A stretch of DNA of 64,000 nucleotides from positions 230,650,903 to 230,714,902 of the forward strand of contig CM022300.1 of the NCBI GenBank assembly GCA_011799875.1, read 5' to 3'. Position numbers and translations under genes: made by a program. The DNA comes from Thinopyrum elongatum. Taxonomy: Eukaryota > Streptophyta > Magnoliopsida > Poales > Poaceae. The notes beneath the pieces were generated by a model, which was not told where the DNA came from, made no database searches, and saw only the letters and a program-made list of their open reading frames with translations. This document shows, piece after piece, positions 24,202 through 37,100 of the stretch (the stretch's first letter is position 1; every line of letters starts with the position of its first letter).

Positions 24202-27200
24202 TCAAGGAGGCAGGAAATCAATCCATTTGATCAAAGCATCTCTGTGTCTGGTCTTGATCCTGTGTGCTAGGAGAGAGATGTCATGGATAAATCCATTCCT
24301 CCACTGCCTGAAAGTAGGTCTGATGTGCCTAAAGGCTTTGTCATTCCTGAATTTCCAAATATTCCACCATGTAAGGAAGACCACTTCTGAGAAGAAGGGT
24401 TTATTAAAATCCTTCCTGGCATGAAGCGCAATGTGTACCATGTCCTGACTATTCAACCAGGTTATTTGAAGATAATTCCACACTCTCATGCTAAAGTTGC
24501 ATTGAAAGAATAAATGGTTCCTGTCCTCAAGCGCTCCTGTGGGGCAGAGTACACATTCAGGCCCATCATTAATTCTCCAATGTCTGCGCTGAATCATATC
24601 CTTGGTGTTTACTCTGTCCATAATGACAAGCCAGGCAAACATTTTAATTGTCATGGTACAACAAGATTTCCAGACCCAACTCAGAATGGGATTGGTGGGC
24701 ATTGGCTGATGGACAAAATCATAGTACTTCTTTGTTGTATACTCAGATTTCTTCCCATGCCTCCAAGCCCAAGAGTCATTGCAATCAGAATCCAGGGAGA
24801 TCTCAGTCAGAATGCCAGAAAGCTGATTAAACTCCCTAAAAGCCAATTCAGACAAGGGTAAAGAGAACATGCTCTGCAAGTCACCTGCTTGTAACACTTC
24901 CATAACAGAGGAATTCTTCTGTAGGCAGAAAGAAAAGAGCCTGGGGAATCTGTCCTGAAGGGGGATGCATGAGTTATCAATCTCCCAAGAGTCAGACCAG
25001 AAAAGCAGAGAGTCTCCTCTTCCAACTGTAACCGAAGTAACAGCCCTAAATTTATCCATCAATTTGCAGATATCTCTCCACCAAAAAGAGCCACACAAAG
25101 TAGTGTCATGAGGAACTCTCTGAAAATAATAAGAGTCCCAAACCAAATGAACCCAAGGTACATCTGCTCTGTTATAGAATTTGTTGAGGTATTTCAGAAG
25201 CAGAGCTTCATTTTGCAGACCCAGATTGAGAATTCCAAGCCCACCCTTAAGCTTAGGCTTACAGACCAGAGGCCAGGCAGCCAAAGAATGCCCCTTCTCC
25301 TGACTATATTTTCTCCACAAACATTGCCTCTGAATTCTTTCCAGTTGCTTCAGGATTCCCTGTGGTATAGACAGACTGCAGAGGAAAAAAATGGGCAATG
25401 AAGAGATCACAGAGTTTACCAACTGCAGCCTGCTACCTTGGGGCAGAAACCAGGAGCTAGCAGTTAACCGTCTTTCCATGCAGTCAACTAAAGGTAGTAA
25501 ATCACCAATTTTGGGCCTAGTTGTTCCCACTGGCAACCCTAAATATGTGAAAGGCATTACACCTAACTGACACCCAAAATGTGCAGCAAGGGCATTGGCA
25601 ACATTGGTTTCCACATTAATTGGGTACATTGAGGATTTGTGAAAGTTGATCTGCAATCCAGTTGCCAAAGAGAAGGAATTCAAAACTGCTTTAAGCACCT
25701 CCAACTGAGCTGAATCAGCAGACACAAAAAGCAATGTATCATCTGCATACTGTACCACTGGATAGTCAGGGTCATGTGTTGCCAGAGGCAAATAAAAAAG
25801 GCCATGATTCAGAAGATCATTAATCATAGTCTGCAACAGATCAGCAGCAATCACAAACAACAATGGTGAGATAGGATCACCTTGCTTGACACCACATTTG
25901 CACTTGAAATGCTTTCCAGGTACACCATTTAGTAAGATTGAGGAAGTTGCAGATGACAGCAACTGCTGAATCCAGGAGATCCACTTGTTGTCAAACCCCT
26001 TTGCCACCATGATTTTTATAATTGCCTCATGCTGAATAGAATCAAATGCTTTTTCGAAGTCAAGCTTGAGTAACATGATTGGCTTTTTTGATTGGTTGCA
26101 CTGATGGATGTACTCAAAGGTCCAGGCAATACAGTCTTGAATTGTTCTTGACTTGATAAAACCATATTGATTCTTATGCACACATTTGGTGATTTCATCC
26201 TGAAACCTGTTAGCAGCAAGCTTAGTGAGGAATTTCAACCCCACACTAGTCAAAGAAATTGGCCTAAAATCTCCAGTAGTCTCAGGTGATAACTTCTTAG
26301 GGATCAATGTAATGAAGGCCTCATTGAGATTTTCCAACTGAGCAGTTCCAGCATGGAACTCCTTCACTAGAGTAATGAAATCACTGGAAATGATCGGCCA
26401 ACACTTCTTCATAAAAAGCCCATTAAAGCCATCAGGTCCCGGTGCCTTGTCAATTGGCAAATCCCTAATAACATGTTCAATTTCTTTAACTTCAAAGGGC
26501 TTTGTGAGCACTTCCAGTCCCTGCACCCGAGGAATAAGAGAGAGAATGTCATTGCCCATCAGAATTGGCTTGACAGTTCCCATTCTGCTCTTAAAAATCT
26601 CCAGAAATTCCTTGGCCATCATTCCATGATCTGAAGAAACTGTACCATCAGACAACTGCAGACTGGCAATAGAATTTTTTCTATATCTTTCAGTTGCCAT
26701 GGCTTGGAAGAATTTTGAGTTTTCTTCACCAACTTTGATATATCTAATAGTGCATCTTTTCTTCCAGTATAAAAACTGCAAATGTAGAAGGTGCTCATGA
26801 TGCATCTTCACCAAATTCCTGAAATTAGATTCAGTTCTGAACAAGGATCTGAAATCTTCCAAATTATCTAACCAGAGGATCACCCAGTTGCACTTCTCAA
26901 TCAGTGTTTTAATATGTGACAAACCCTTCTGCCATTTCTTAAGAGCAAACCTCAATGACTTTAATTTGTCCATTATAATTGCTGAAATATGAGTTTTGTG
27001 AGAAGGTTTTTGCCAAACCTCCTGAACACACTCCATAAAGCCAGGTTGATGTACCCAATAGTTTTCAAATCTGAAGATATGAGCCTTAGGAATGGTAGTG
27101 CAGATGGAGACTACACAAGGAACATGATCTGAGGCAGTTTTAGCAAGAGGTGTGACTTGCGTATTGGGGTACTGACTAATCCAACTAGCAGAGGTAAAAA

Positions 27201-27885
27201 ACCAATCCAATTGTTCAAGGAGAGGAAAATTCTGCATGTTAGACCAGGTGAATCTTCTCCCCTTGAGGGGCAGTTCCAACAGACCCAAATGACCTATGAT
27301 CTCATTGAAGATGAAGATATCATTGACATCACCACCAGGAAGATTTCGATTATCCAAAGATCTTATGAAATTAAAATCTCCCAACAGCATCCATTTCTGC
27401 TTAGGTTCTACTTTTAGATTGTAGAGCCAATTAACAAACTCATCTCTTAAAGCACCCTGGCAAGGCCCATAAACATTCACCAGATACCATTGATCATCAT
27501 TATGCACAGATTTAAAACTAATCACAATACCAAAGGGTTTAACTTCTATTAAAGTACCCGAGAAAAAGTCTGAACGCCACACAGTCAAAATTCCACCTGA
27601 AGCTCCTCTTGAAGGAGATTCGATGAACTGATCAAAACCCGCAGGACAAATGCTCTTAATTAAATTACGAGGGCAATCTGAGAGCTTAGTTTCCTGCAAA
27701 CAGACAACTGCACACTGACTTTTAGTCACTTTCTGTCTAACCGCACGTTGCCTTGTTTCAGAATTCAATCCATGGACATTCCAACACAAGACCTTCCAGT
27801 TACGCATTAACATTCGATTCATAAAGTAACATATAATAGCGCAGCAGAAACAGTATGACACCCAGTGCCATACAACCCAAGTCAT
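24202..27885 (-). CDS. LINE ORF2: endonuclease-reverse transcriptase, open
   Basis: An uninterrupted frame of 1227 codons. The real start is probably one of the methionines at residues 22-27, just before [15 protein letters not shown]. Domains in order: apurinic-type endonuclease at about residues 28-255 ([28 protein letters not shown]); reverse transcriptase at about 480-770 ([39 protein letters not shown] and catalytic YADD at 713-716); C-terminal zf-RVT zinc finger at about 1060-1150 (CVLC...H..FQC). The endonuclease nicks the target and RT copies the LINE RNA there. Length and domain set are normal for plant L1. An open ORF2 implies a fairly young insertion, although ORF1 is damaged. Confidence 0.9.
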   Translation of the reverse strand: MTWVVWHWVSYCFCCAIICYFMNRMLMRNWKVLCWNVHGLNSETRQRAVRQKVTKSQCAVVCLQETKLSDCPRNLIKSICPAGFDQFIESPSRGASGGILTVWRSDFFSGTLIEVKPFGIVISFKSVHNDDQWYLVNVYGPCQGALRDEFVNWLYNLKVEPKQKWMLLGDFNFIRSLDNRNLPGGDVNDIFIFNEIIGHLGLLELPLKGRRFTWSNMQNFPLLEQLDWFFTSASWISQYPNTQVTPLAKTASDHVPCVVSICTTIPKAHIFRFENYWVHQPGFMECVQEVWQKPSHKTHISAIIMDKLKSLRFALKKWQKGLSHIKTLIEKCNWVILWLDNLEDFRSLFRTESNFRNLVKMHHEHLLHLQFLYWKKRCTIRYIKVGEENSKFFQAMATERYRKNSIASLQLSDGTVSSDHGMMAKEFLEIFKSRMGTVKPILMGNDILSLIPRVQGLEVLTKPFEVKEIEHVIRDLPIDKAPGPDGFNGLFMKKCWPIISSDFITLVKEFHAGTAQLENLNEAFITLIPKKLSPETTGDFRPISLTSVGLKFLTKLAANRFQDEITKCVHKNQYGFIKSRTIQDCIAWTFEYIHQCNQSKKPIMLLKLDFEKAFDSIQHEAIIKIMVAKGFDNKWISWIQQLLSSATSSILLNGVPGKHFKCKCGVKQGDPISPLLFVIAADLLQTMINDLLNHGLFYLPLATHDPDYPVVQYADDTLLFVSADSAQLEVLKAVLNSFSLATGLQINFHKSSMYPINVETNVANALAAHFGCQLGVMPFTYLGLPVGTTRPKIGDLLPLVDCMERRLTASSWFLPQGSRLQLVNSVISSLPIFFLCSLSIPQGILKQLERIQRQCLWRKYSQEKGHSLAAWPLVCKPKLKGGLGILNLGLQNEALLLKYLNKFYNRADVPWVHLVWDSYYFQRVPHDTTLCGSFWWRDICKLMDKFRAVTSVTVGRGDSLLFWSDSWEIDNSCIPLQDRFPRLFSFCLQKNSSVMEVLQAGDLQSMFSLPLSELAFREFNQLSGILTEISLDSDCNDSWAWRHGKKSEYTTKKYYDFVHQPMPTNPILSWVWKSCCTMTIKMFAWLVIMDRVNTKDMIQRRHWRINDGPECVLCPTGALEDRNHLFFQCNFSMRVWNYLQITWLNSQDMVHIALHARKDFNKPFFSEVVFLTWWNIWKFRNDKAFRHIRPTFRQWRNGFIHDISLLAHRIKTRHRDALIKWIDFLPP

Positions 27886-27998
27886 AACAGATCAAAAGTG
27901 CCAAGTCTTGACCAAACTGCATAAGTTTCAGAACGATATAAAAAAAAAGCAAATTTAACAGGCTCGCTACACCTAGATAAAGCTTTAAGCATTAACAT

Positions 27999-29912
27999 TT
28001 AAGCACTATCGGAGGAGGAGTCATCCTTGGGATTAGCCATAAGCTTTTCCCTAGAAAGCAGCTTGGGGTCGATTTCCAGCTCAGCTCCGATTGCTTGCAA
28101 CACCAAGAGAGGCGTCTGTGGAGGAACATCTTCAGACTTGTCATTGCCAGCATCTTCAGACTTGTCATTGTCAGCAGCATCTTCGGAGTTGGGCCGGGCC
28201 TTCTCCTCAATGGGCTTGGAACGAGGGCGCCTTTTAGTAGGCTGAAGTGAGAGTTGCTCAAATATAACCGGTTTGAAACCATCCAGCTTTGCCGCGCTTC
28301 TCGTACACCTTCTCACTGAAGTGTCCACCAAGGGCGCAGATACCTTCCGTCTGCCTCGCTGATTCTTCTGCCTATTCTTCGATTCCGCTATAAAAACCAC
28401 AGGTGAAGAAATCTCCTCCGAGCCAGTTGACACCACAGCCTCAGGCACATACAAATCACTAGCTGTCATAGCTTCATACACAGTCACTCCAGTCCTGGCA
28501 TGAGCAGATAGACCATTACTAGAACCAGATAAAACATCATCAGATGAACCTCCAAATAAGGATCTGGTAACTGGACGCGTAGTCACAACAGTTTTACTGT
28601 GAGGCAGAATACGGGGCAACCTTGGCACCAACAAAGACATCCCCTAGAAATCATCAAAGGCAATTGACCACTTGCGCTTGGAAAAGGTGACTGTACCCAG
28701 GGGCTTAAAGAAGATAGACCTGGGCACATCTTTAACTGAAAAAACAGACATCAAATTTTCAAAAGATCTCTTCCAAATCATCTCGGGTGGAGGAGGAGGT
28801 CCAGCCACAATCCTGGCCACCCCAATGAAGATCTGATGATGCTGAATGACAGGTGGTTGATAAGGGACAATAGCCAAAGGATTTTCCACAACTGCAGGCT
28901 GGTCTTGAACCTGAAAGAGCTGTTCAGGCATAGGTTGATGTTGCTGCTCATTCACCTGAATCTGCTGCTCAACAGACCCAGAGCCCTCTGGTTGATCAAT
29001 GACAATGGAAATTTGATCCTGTTCTGGCACAGCAGGCTGCGGGGGATGATTAATCTTCTCATCATTGTCCCCCCAGTGAGCATTTCCCCAGTCAGCATCC
29101 ACAACGTTATCAGGAGGTGGAGGCGGGGCAAGAGGTGCATCATTCCACCCCAGCATTGGGTAGGGAGGAAGAACACAAGGTATATTATCAGGTATTAACT
29201 GTCCAGGCATTGGATGAGGATTACCATCCAATGGCATTGGATCCTCATCATTGGGCATTTGATCAGCAAAGTCTGCCCCAAGCACATAACAAGCAGCCGT
29301 CCAAGAAACCTGAGCACCCCCCCAATCAGCATAATCTCCAAAGACAACATCTCTTGGCACCAGAGGCGTATCAGGAAAGCTTGCCTCAACCAAAGTACGG
29401 ACTAGGTACGGATCTTCACTATCCCAAGAGTGAAATTTCCCAGAAGTACTAACTGCTTGCGAGATATACTCTGTCGTGCGGTAATCTAGAGGAATCCGAA
29501 CAAACATGAGCCAGCCCTTATGAAAACCATGACTCCCCTTGAAATTCTCTCCCTCATCATGTTTCATGAATCTAACAAATCGATCATTGCCCAGAGCAAA
29601 AGGTGGATGCTGAATCAAAGTGTATCTGACAGACGGATCCCGCACCTGGAATAAACCAACCCCATGAAACCATGGCATAGCAGAGCGGACAAGAGTACCT
29701 CTGTTCTAAAGAAACTGAACAATCTCCTCTCTCACTGGCCCGAGAGGTCCCTCCGGAGCAGGCATGACCTCGGCAACCATGTAATCTTCATGGCGACAAG
29801 GGGGACGAACAGCAGGCGTGAAGAAGGTGCGTGGAAGACGCCGATCCCCACCATCAATGATGTGGTGCCCCGCCGGCACAAGGCGATGCGGGTCAAGCTC
29901 GAAGTTCGCCAT
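27999..29912 (-). pseudogene. LINE ORF1: single frame with two TAG stops
   Basis: From ATG at 29912 (MANFELDPHRLVPAG) one reading frame of about 638 codons runs to 27999, broken only by TAG at 29706-29708 and TAG at 28644-28646. The first part resembles the conserved N-terminal region of grass L1 ORF1 proteins (WFHGVGLFQVRDPSVRY, RIPLDYRTTEYISQAV). The middle is rich in Pro and Gln. The end is basic then acidic (RGRRKVSAPL, SEDAADNDKSEDAG). In L1 elements ORF1 binds the RNA. Apart from the two stops no frameshift is needed. Confidence 0.75.
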
Positions 29913-30299
29913 GGCCGATTGCAGCAGCGATGAACAGAGGGAATCTTTGGAAGGGAGAGGTTCACAAAGCAAATGGAAAATGGAGGCTTTGTATTGATTT
30001 CACTGATATAAATAAAGCATGTTCCTACAAAAAAACACTTCTAGGATGATACGTGTTTGTCATAGTAGGTCATGTTTTGTGTCATGCATGTACATCCGTG
30101 ATGATTTTATGACAGAATCAAGATAGTCATACCTGTGTTGTCGTAGAAGTGTTCCATGAAAATACTCAAATTATCATCACAGAATTGTCCACTTCCATGA
30201 CGATAAATGGCGCGTCATGGAAGTGTTTCATCAAGGGTAACCGACACATGGCATCCATCGTAACGGGTCGCCGTTAAGCTATCGGGTTCTGGTTTGGAT

Positions 30300-31140
30300 C
30301 CGATAACCCATTAACAGACCGGACCAATGGCGATTTTCCACGTGTAAAATCCTCATTGGCCAAAGGAACCACATGTCAGCTTGACGTTGGGACAGATGTC
30401 ATCCATTCAATGGACGAGAGGTGCCTATGATAATTCGACACGTGGCACGGCCCAATAGTGGCCCATTTAGGTTAAAAAGGCCGGCTCGTTTGACTTAGTC
30501 AAAAGTTAGCGGGTCAGCCCATGGAAAGCATGTTGATAACCTATTTGTGTATAGCCCATTTACGGCCCGAGAACTCATAGCCCATTATGGCCTATCCGAA
30601 TTAGGCCCAGTAGTGTCATGTGGGACGTCTAATATGATTCCAGCCTGTTGTCACCTTCCGCTGATGTATGGCCCGTGACGTCTTTTGGCCCATATGAGGT
30701 CTTTTGTAACTCTGGGCCCTTTGACGGCCCATGGTGATTCTGGCCCATACTGAACAATGAATTGCTTTGGACCCATTAATGGCCATTATTCAGTTGGGCC
30801 GTTTCCAGCCTGTGTTAACTTTCGTCCTTCTATTGGCCCATAAACTCTTGGGCTCATTTCTCGCCCCCGATTACTTACGGTCGGTTACTGGCCTATTCTG
30901 CTAATGAGCCACATTCAGCCGGTGGTTACAATCGGTCCATTTGTGGCCCGTTAACCCATTGGGCCATTTCCATCCTGTAGTGTAATCAGGCCCATTAATG
31001 ACCTGCTATGCCTGTCGATAGAATTAAGCTTGTGCTGACTTTCGGCCTGTTAATGGCCCGTAATGGTCTGAGCCCATAAACGGACGGATCTGATTTAGGC
31101 TCGTTTACAGCCAATATTGTGGTCCGACTTTGGCCCATGA
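30300..31140. repeat. CACTA subterminal repeats with GGCCCA/TGGGCC motifs
   Basis: More than twenty copies of GGCCCA or its complement in both orientations within 0.85 kb, often as TGGCCCATxx or GGCCCGTTAA. Subterminal motifs of this kind are where TnpA-like proteins bind in En/Spm elements (established for En/Spm; inferred here). Confidence 0.65.
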
Positions 31141-31144
31141 TGAG

Positions 31145-31320
31145 TACGACCGATGGATCCTAGGGCCCGTAGGAGACCCGTGGTTCCTAAGGCCTGTAGG
31201 AGGCCCATGGATCCTAAGGCCTATAGGAGGCCCATGGATCGTATGACACATAGGAGGCCCAAGGATCCTATGGCCCATAGGAGGGCCATGGTTACAATGG
31301 CCCATATGCGGGCCATTGTT
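31145..31320. repeat. 30-bp tandem repeat, about six units
   Basis: Units of the form GGATCCTAAGGCCTATAGGAGGCCCAT. The length is 30 bp, so both strands can be read through as 10-residue repeats. Part of the subterminal region. Confidence 0.7.
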
Positions 31321-31591
31321 ATTGCGGCCACTAGGAAAAAGAACTGCAGTGACTACAAGCAAACAAATAAACAAGACTATAAGAAAATAAATAAGCAAGC
31401 AACTAACGCAAGGCTATTACAATGATCACACGGATTACATCCACTGGGCATCAAAGTTCGCCAGCAGTGCAAATATAGGGAACAACAAAGTGGCATATTA
31501 CATACACCCAACATCAAAGTTGGCCACCAGTGTAAATAAATGCTGCAGCAAAACAAGTCCAGAACTGAAATAGAGCTCAAGAAATGATATC

Positions 31592-32000
31592 CTAGGTACC
31601 AACCATGCTTGGAAGAAGCTTAGCAAGCTTATTAACTTTCTCTTGTTTGGTGATGAAATCCTCCAACTCTTGTTGCACCAGAAAGTATGCATCTGAATTA
31701 TGCAGGGACTTCCTCAGTCCTTCGGCTTCTTGTCGTAGCACAACTGATTGATGTCTTTCAGCTTGTAGTTGACACTCAAGAAGCCGAACCGATTCAGGGA
31801 GCGAGTTCAAAGATCTTGTGCCAGCGGTAGTGACCAGTAACTCGTACACTACATCAAGACATGACTTTGGGGTTGTCTCACTATCTTCAAGATAGTTTTT
31901 ATCAGCTTTCTTGGAGACCAACAGGGTTGTCTCACTATCTTGAACCTTATCTGCATTACTTCCTTTACCTTTGCATAATGGGGTGTTGTTCTCCAATATT
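31592..32000 (-). CDS. Terminal exon of Jorge TnpA-like gene, coiled coil
   Basis: A splice acceptor (GACAG) at 32001-32002 opens a frame that runs to a stop at 31592. It holds two SETTP-like repeats, CLDVVYELLV, then a heptad-rich segment (SVRLLECQLQAERH, LRQEAEGLRKSLHNSD, LEDFITKQEKVNKLAKLL) that should form a coiled coil. This is the usual C-terminal exon of Triticeae Jorge elements, thought to be a DNA-binding helper of transposition. It is open and free of stops. Whether the whole gene is expressed cannot be seen. Upstream exons are repeated and partly broken. Confidence 0.55.
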
Positions 32001-32535
32001 CTGTCGGCATTATAAAAGAGAAACAAGCAAACACATTACATGTTTAGATGTAGTATATGAAACTCATTTTGCTAAACCAGTTCAGTAGTAAGGTGGACAG
32101 GATAACAACATGAAACAAGCATATATCTATGTACTATGGTCACTTTATTGTCTATATCATTCTAGTTTATGTTGCCAAATCAAGATAGAGACACAGTTCA
32201 AATCATATCTTTTTAAGACAAAGTAGCATAGACAGAATATAAGTGTGGGAAACTACACATCACTAACAACAATTGTAATGTGCATGACATGAGAACATAT
32301 CTGTTTATACAATTGAAAGTAAAATCAACATAGAGCAAGTTACAACAGCAAACCAGTTAAAGAAACAGGTTTAAAACATACTTGTTGCGCCATTGGAGTT
32401 TCAATTGGATCCTTCAAATTTGAAATTAGTTGGTATGAGTAAATACAGTGATGCAAGAGCAAAGGAATATGCACCATAGGTACGGAATCTAACCTGAGAA
32501 CAATTCTTCTTCTGCTTTAAGCGTTGAGTTGGGGT

Positions 32536-34560
32536 TCACAGTGGTTGTCCTCGTGCTTTGGGCACTGCAGTTGCCTTACTAACTACTTGTGTTTGGGTGC
32601 TCTGTGGTGGAGATGGTGATGTGTCAACTAGAAATGGGTTACTATCTGCTAAAGTTGGGGTTAGATGAGGTGTAGTTGGTTCTCTGTCCAACAGGGTATG
32701 GGTACAATCTACGAGAGTCTGGGTTATGTGTGGTGGGGTTGGTTCTTGGGCAAGTACAACCATAGTTCTATCTGCATTGACGTGTAGCACTGTCTTTTCT
32801 GAAGACCGTGTTTTTACTCCCTTAGATACTGCCATCACCCCCTCCAAGTCAAATGGCTGATAAACAAGAAAAGTAATTGAAGGTACAGATATTGTATGAT
32901 AGACATGTGCAATGGATAGTGGGGAATAAGAGAGGGCATGAAATAATTCACATTTATGTTGCCTAACCACATAGAATAGCATGACACAATTTCACACATA
33001 TGATGACTAACTAAACAGGATAGCATGACACAGCTTCACATATATGACGGCTAACTAAACAGGATACGATGACATGATTCAAAATATGATGACTATGTAA
33101 ATAGGATGACATGATATAACTATATGATGTCTTTATTAAATAGGTTGGCATGCCATAATTCACATACATGTTGTCTATAGAAACATGATGGCATGATATA
33201 ATTCCCTGATAGAATGACATAATTCAAAATATGATGACTATATGCAAACAGGATGAGATGATATAACTATATGATGTCTTTATTAAATAGTTTGGCATGC
33301 CATAGTTCACATACATGATGTCTATGTAAACATCATGGCATGATATAATTCACATATATGATTTATATACTAAGCAAGTAAGAAGATGGCAATCACATAT
33401 ATAATGTCTAAACTAAGCAGATGGCATTCAATATTGTGTATATGTTGTATAAACTAAGCAATGCAAGAGAATATATGCATGATATGAGTAATATAACCCT
33501 GCCAAGTTTGAGCGTACACCTCAGGGGAAAAATAGGACTACTCATTTGTCTCTGAATCATCCTCTGGGGAGCTATCTGTAACCAGCAAGATATCTGCTTC
33601 AGCAGGTAGCATTGTCTGCTCTAAAGACCTTGTGTTCACTCCAGATTTTTCCATCGCCGATCCAAATGGCTGATCCATACGAAGAGTAGTTGAACATACA
33701 AACATTGTCGACAAATGTAATACATAATACAAAAAAAGATGGCATGATATAATTCGCATATATGATGCCTAGCTAAACAACATGGCATTATATAATTCAC
33801 ATGTATAATGCCTTGCAACAAGATGGCATTGCATAATTCACATATATGGTAATTAGACACTAAACAGGTGGCATTCACACAAACCATTTCTAAACTAAGC
33901 AAATGACATAGCAATGCTAGACACCATATGCATGATATGAGCAATATAACCCTACCAAGTTAGAGCATACACCTCGGGGGGGATAGGACTGGTCATCTGT
34001 CTCTGAATCCTCCTCTGAGGAGCTATCTATAAACAGCAAGATATGCGCTTCGTCAGATAGCACTGCCTGCTCCGAAGACCTTGTTTCACTCTAGATTTTT
34101 CCATCACCACGTCAAATGGCTGATGCACAAGAAGAGTAGTCGAATGTACTAACATTGTTGACAAATGTAATACGTAATGAAAAAACAGGATGGCATGATA
34201 TAATTCACATATATGATGACTGGCTAACCGGATGGCATTGCAAAATTCACATATATGATGCCTGGCTAAACAAGATGGCATTGCATAATTCACATATATG
34301 ATATAGAAAATAAACAGATGGCATTCACACAAAGCATGTCTAAACTAAGTAGATGACATATGTGATGTATAAAGTAAGCAATGCAAGGTGCCATATGCAT
34401 GATATGACCAACATCAGCATGCCAAGTTAGAGTAAAGACCTCAAGGGGTAAATTGGAGTGGTCTGCTCCCTCTGAATCCCCCTCTGAACAGTTATCTTCC
34501 TCTTGATTACAATCTGGAATGGGTGGAGGGGGCTGCCATTGCGCCCACCATGGAGCAACA
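32536..34560 (-). pseudogene. Multiplied internal exons of the Jorge TnpA-like gene
   Basis: Three exons start after an acceptor with the same PFD/PFG codons and an MxxSxxVxTRSxE motif: 32536-32845 (open, proline/threonine-rich repeats such as PTPPHITQTLVD), 33540-33667 (SLEQTMLPAEADILLVTDSS) and 33970-34120 (same text, one frame change). A fourth, poorer match lies at 34440-34560. The spacing suggests tandem duplication of an exon plus intron. Function unknown; the acidic tails (SPEDDSETNE) are shared. Confidence 0.5.
32930..34400. repeat. Degenerate 45-60 bp intron repeats
   Basis: Many diverged copies of GATGGCATGATATAATTCAC followed by ATATATGATG and CTAAACA. They fill the introns between the multiplied exons, and several copies are direct repeats at about 50 bp. 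Confidence 0.65.
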
Positions 34561-34949
34561 TCCGGATGACATTATATTGCCATGCAAGGCTCTTCTCTTT
34601 TGCTCTACATGTTCAGTACCATTGTGTACAATAACTGACATGCATAGGAATAAAACATACTGACATTATGTAAGGAGTGCATGCAGAAATCCAGAGTGAT
34701 GGTAGCAACCAGTGGATAGACCCAAACCAATGATAGCAGGCAAATAATAGCTTTCGTTAAAAAATAAAGATAATGGCTCACTTACTACTTGTTTCCCACC
34801 CAACATGAAACACATAGTAGACACCCGAGATTAACCAGACAGTAGACAGAGATACTATTCATTGTTGTCCCGATATGTACCCCACAACCATTTAAAAACT
34901 CAAGTTTGAGCATTAGGTTGGACCTGACTAGGAGTGAACATGGTGATAA

Positions 34950-37100
34950 AGTAGCAGGTAAAATTAAGTGATGCATAACGTAAGCGGACACAAAAGAGTG
35001 CGACATGTCTTGCAGACCCGTGTAGTCGTCAAGGTCATCTGCTCAGTTGATGATGGTAATGCACTTGTGGCGGTTGTCGGCGGTGGGGAAGAATATCTGA
35101 GGCAGCGAAAGACAGTCTGGTGGGGGGATCTCTGTTGTGGTGGACGCTTCTGTCATTGGAGCAGCCCAGCTGGGGTGGACAATGGCGTGGCAGGAGTGGG
35201 ACAAACCACACAAGGTTTTCTTTGACACCTATCTATAACATAAGTAATTCTGTAAGGGCTCATTTGAATAGGAGGATTCTAACAAAGCAGGGATAGGAAA
35301 TACACAGGAATAGGATACAAATGCATGTGCAAAACAGAGCATTTGCAAACACAGGATTTCTGTCAATCTGGGTGTTTGGTTAACAGGAACTAGAAGATCA
35401 CAAGAATGGAAAGAAGCATGGTCAAATTAAAGTTAAACCACATGAAAATGTACAATTATATTGCTATTATGCTACTATCACTTAGTCTTGTTCTTCATGA
35501 ATAGGAATTTAAAAAGGAGGGCCAAGTGGATATTAAAATTCCTACGGTTTTTCTTTGAAAGAGACATAAGGGTAAAAAATCCTACAGTTTTCCCTTGCTC
35601 CATTCCTTTGAACCAAATGCATGAATAGTTGTACCATAGGAAACTTTCCAATTCCTATGTTTTTCCTTCACTTTTCCTTTCAACCAGTGGCGATTCTAGT
35701 AGGCAGGCTTGAATAGGCAAAAGCCTACACTCCAAAAATGTTTTTGTACTACTTCTACTACTTTCAACCCAGGCCACTACCCTACTAGCTCAACTCACAG
35801 GCCCATCTACACATGCATAGCTCCAACACGTAGAAATAAATAATTATGGCTTTCGAGAGAGTCTATCATGGATAGCTAACTTGCCTAGCACCTCATTGCT
35901 TGTCAAATAGGAGAAACTATTCGTATTTTTCATTGCTACGTGTGCTCAGTGGACAATATATATTACATGTAGAGTAAAAAAGTGATGCGACAAGTGTACA
36001 ACCTCTTTGGCAAAGCCATGTCGATCTCAGCATCATTGGGTTGGTCGCTAAGGATGTTGCGGCTGATGTGCCTGTTGGAGGTGGGGAAGAAGATCTTAGG
36101 CGTCTGGAGATGGAGCCGGGGGTACTGCTTCGCTGTGATGGACGGTTTCATCGTTGGAGCAGCTCCGGTGAGGTGTACGACGTTTTGCCTAAAGCAGGAC
36201 AAGAGAGACAACGTTAACCCGAAGTTGGATTCTAGTAGCATCTTCAATAGATGATGTAAAATACATCACCCAAAAGTGCTAGATGTAAAATACATCAGCC
36301 GCTCATCTCTGAACTTAACTGTTGAAACTGAATTTAACTGCCAAAACTGAATTTTACTATCAAAACTGAAAACTATTGTCAAAACTGAATTTTGTTGTCG
36401 AAACTGAATGCACTACTAGTAGAGAAGCAGTGCGCTAGTAGTTTTGGTCACTCGAGCACTAGTGGCAAAGAAGTAGTGATCTAAATCGGTAGAAGCTCCA
36501 GCAGGGAACATCCTACCAAAGAGCAGTCGGGGCAGCTGGTCGTGCAGCAGCAGCAGCGCGTGCGAGAGCCAAAGCAGCAGCTCGGGTAGTAGCATCTCGG
36601 ATAGCTGGAGGAGGAGCGCGAGCGAGAGTCAGAGCTGCTACTCGTGCAGTAGTAGCGCGAGCAAGAGTATAGTAGCAGCGTGAGCAAGAGCAAGAGCAGA
36701 GCAGCCACGCGACAGAGAGCAAGAGTAGAGCAGTAGCGCGAGCAAGAGCCGGAGCAGCAGAAGTAGGGCCAACGAGAGCCAGAGAAGCAACAGCAGTAGC
36801 TCCTGCTGATGTGGAGGTCACCGCCGAGGGAGCAACGCCATGTCGGAGAGATGTCGTGGAGGAAGTGGCCGGCGTTGCCTCCGTAAATGGAGTCACACCA
36901 TGGCGGCTCGGGATTGAGCACCGATAGCACCATGAGATCGAATCAAGGAGAATATGCAGCGATTAGTGTAGAACCTCTTTGGTGGCGTCGACTAGGCCTC
37001 AGCTTCATCCGAGGAGTCGGTGATGGTGTTGCGGTTTCAATGGTGCAGGTGAAGTTAGTGTTGTGGGAATGGAGGTGTCACGATAGATGAGGCGAACATC
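34950..37100 (-). pseudogene. 5' exons of the Jorge TnpA-like gene, duplicated
   Basis: Two similar exons, at about 35043-35225 (SLPQIFFPTADNRHKC) and about 36000-36200 (TPKIFFPTSNRH), lie on the minus strand. A low-complexity Ala/Arg/Leu-rich frame of 127 codons occupies 36513-36896 (SLRHGVAPSAVTSTSAGATA) and may be the first exon. The plus-strand frames here are shadows of these. No domain is recognised. Confidence 0.4.
35250..35690. repeat. Possible MITE-like insertion in an intron
   Basis: GGGCTCATTTGAATAGGAGGATT at the left and GGAACTAGAAGATC / CCTATGTTTTTCCTTC type sequence at the right resemble hAT-like MITE ends. No clear target duplication was found. Confidence 0.25.

Larger units (their letters stand above)
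24018..30022 (-). mobile_element. LINE (L1-like non-LTR retrotransposon)
   Basis: Minus-strand element with a 3' poly(A) (eight T at 24018-24025 on the plus strand), ORF2 at 24202-27885, ORF1 at 27999-29912 and a short 5' leader to about 30022, where Jorge-like CACTA sequence begins. The 3' end sits in Gypsy RT. The expected target duplication was not found next to the 5' end, so the 5' side is truncated or was disturbed by the CACTA insertion. Confidence 0.88.

Noticed and set aside
36405..36425. CACTACTAGTAGAGAAGC as a CACTA terminus
   Set aside because: No subterminal array, no partner end and no duplication; it lies inside the Jorge gene region.
36481..36933. Cys/Ser/Tyr-rich frame of 150 codons
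   Set aside because: It is a shifted reading of the low-complexity Ala/Arg-rich repeat; the other minus frame fits the Jorge gene better.
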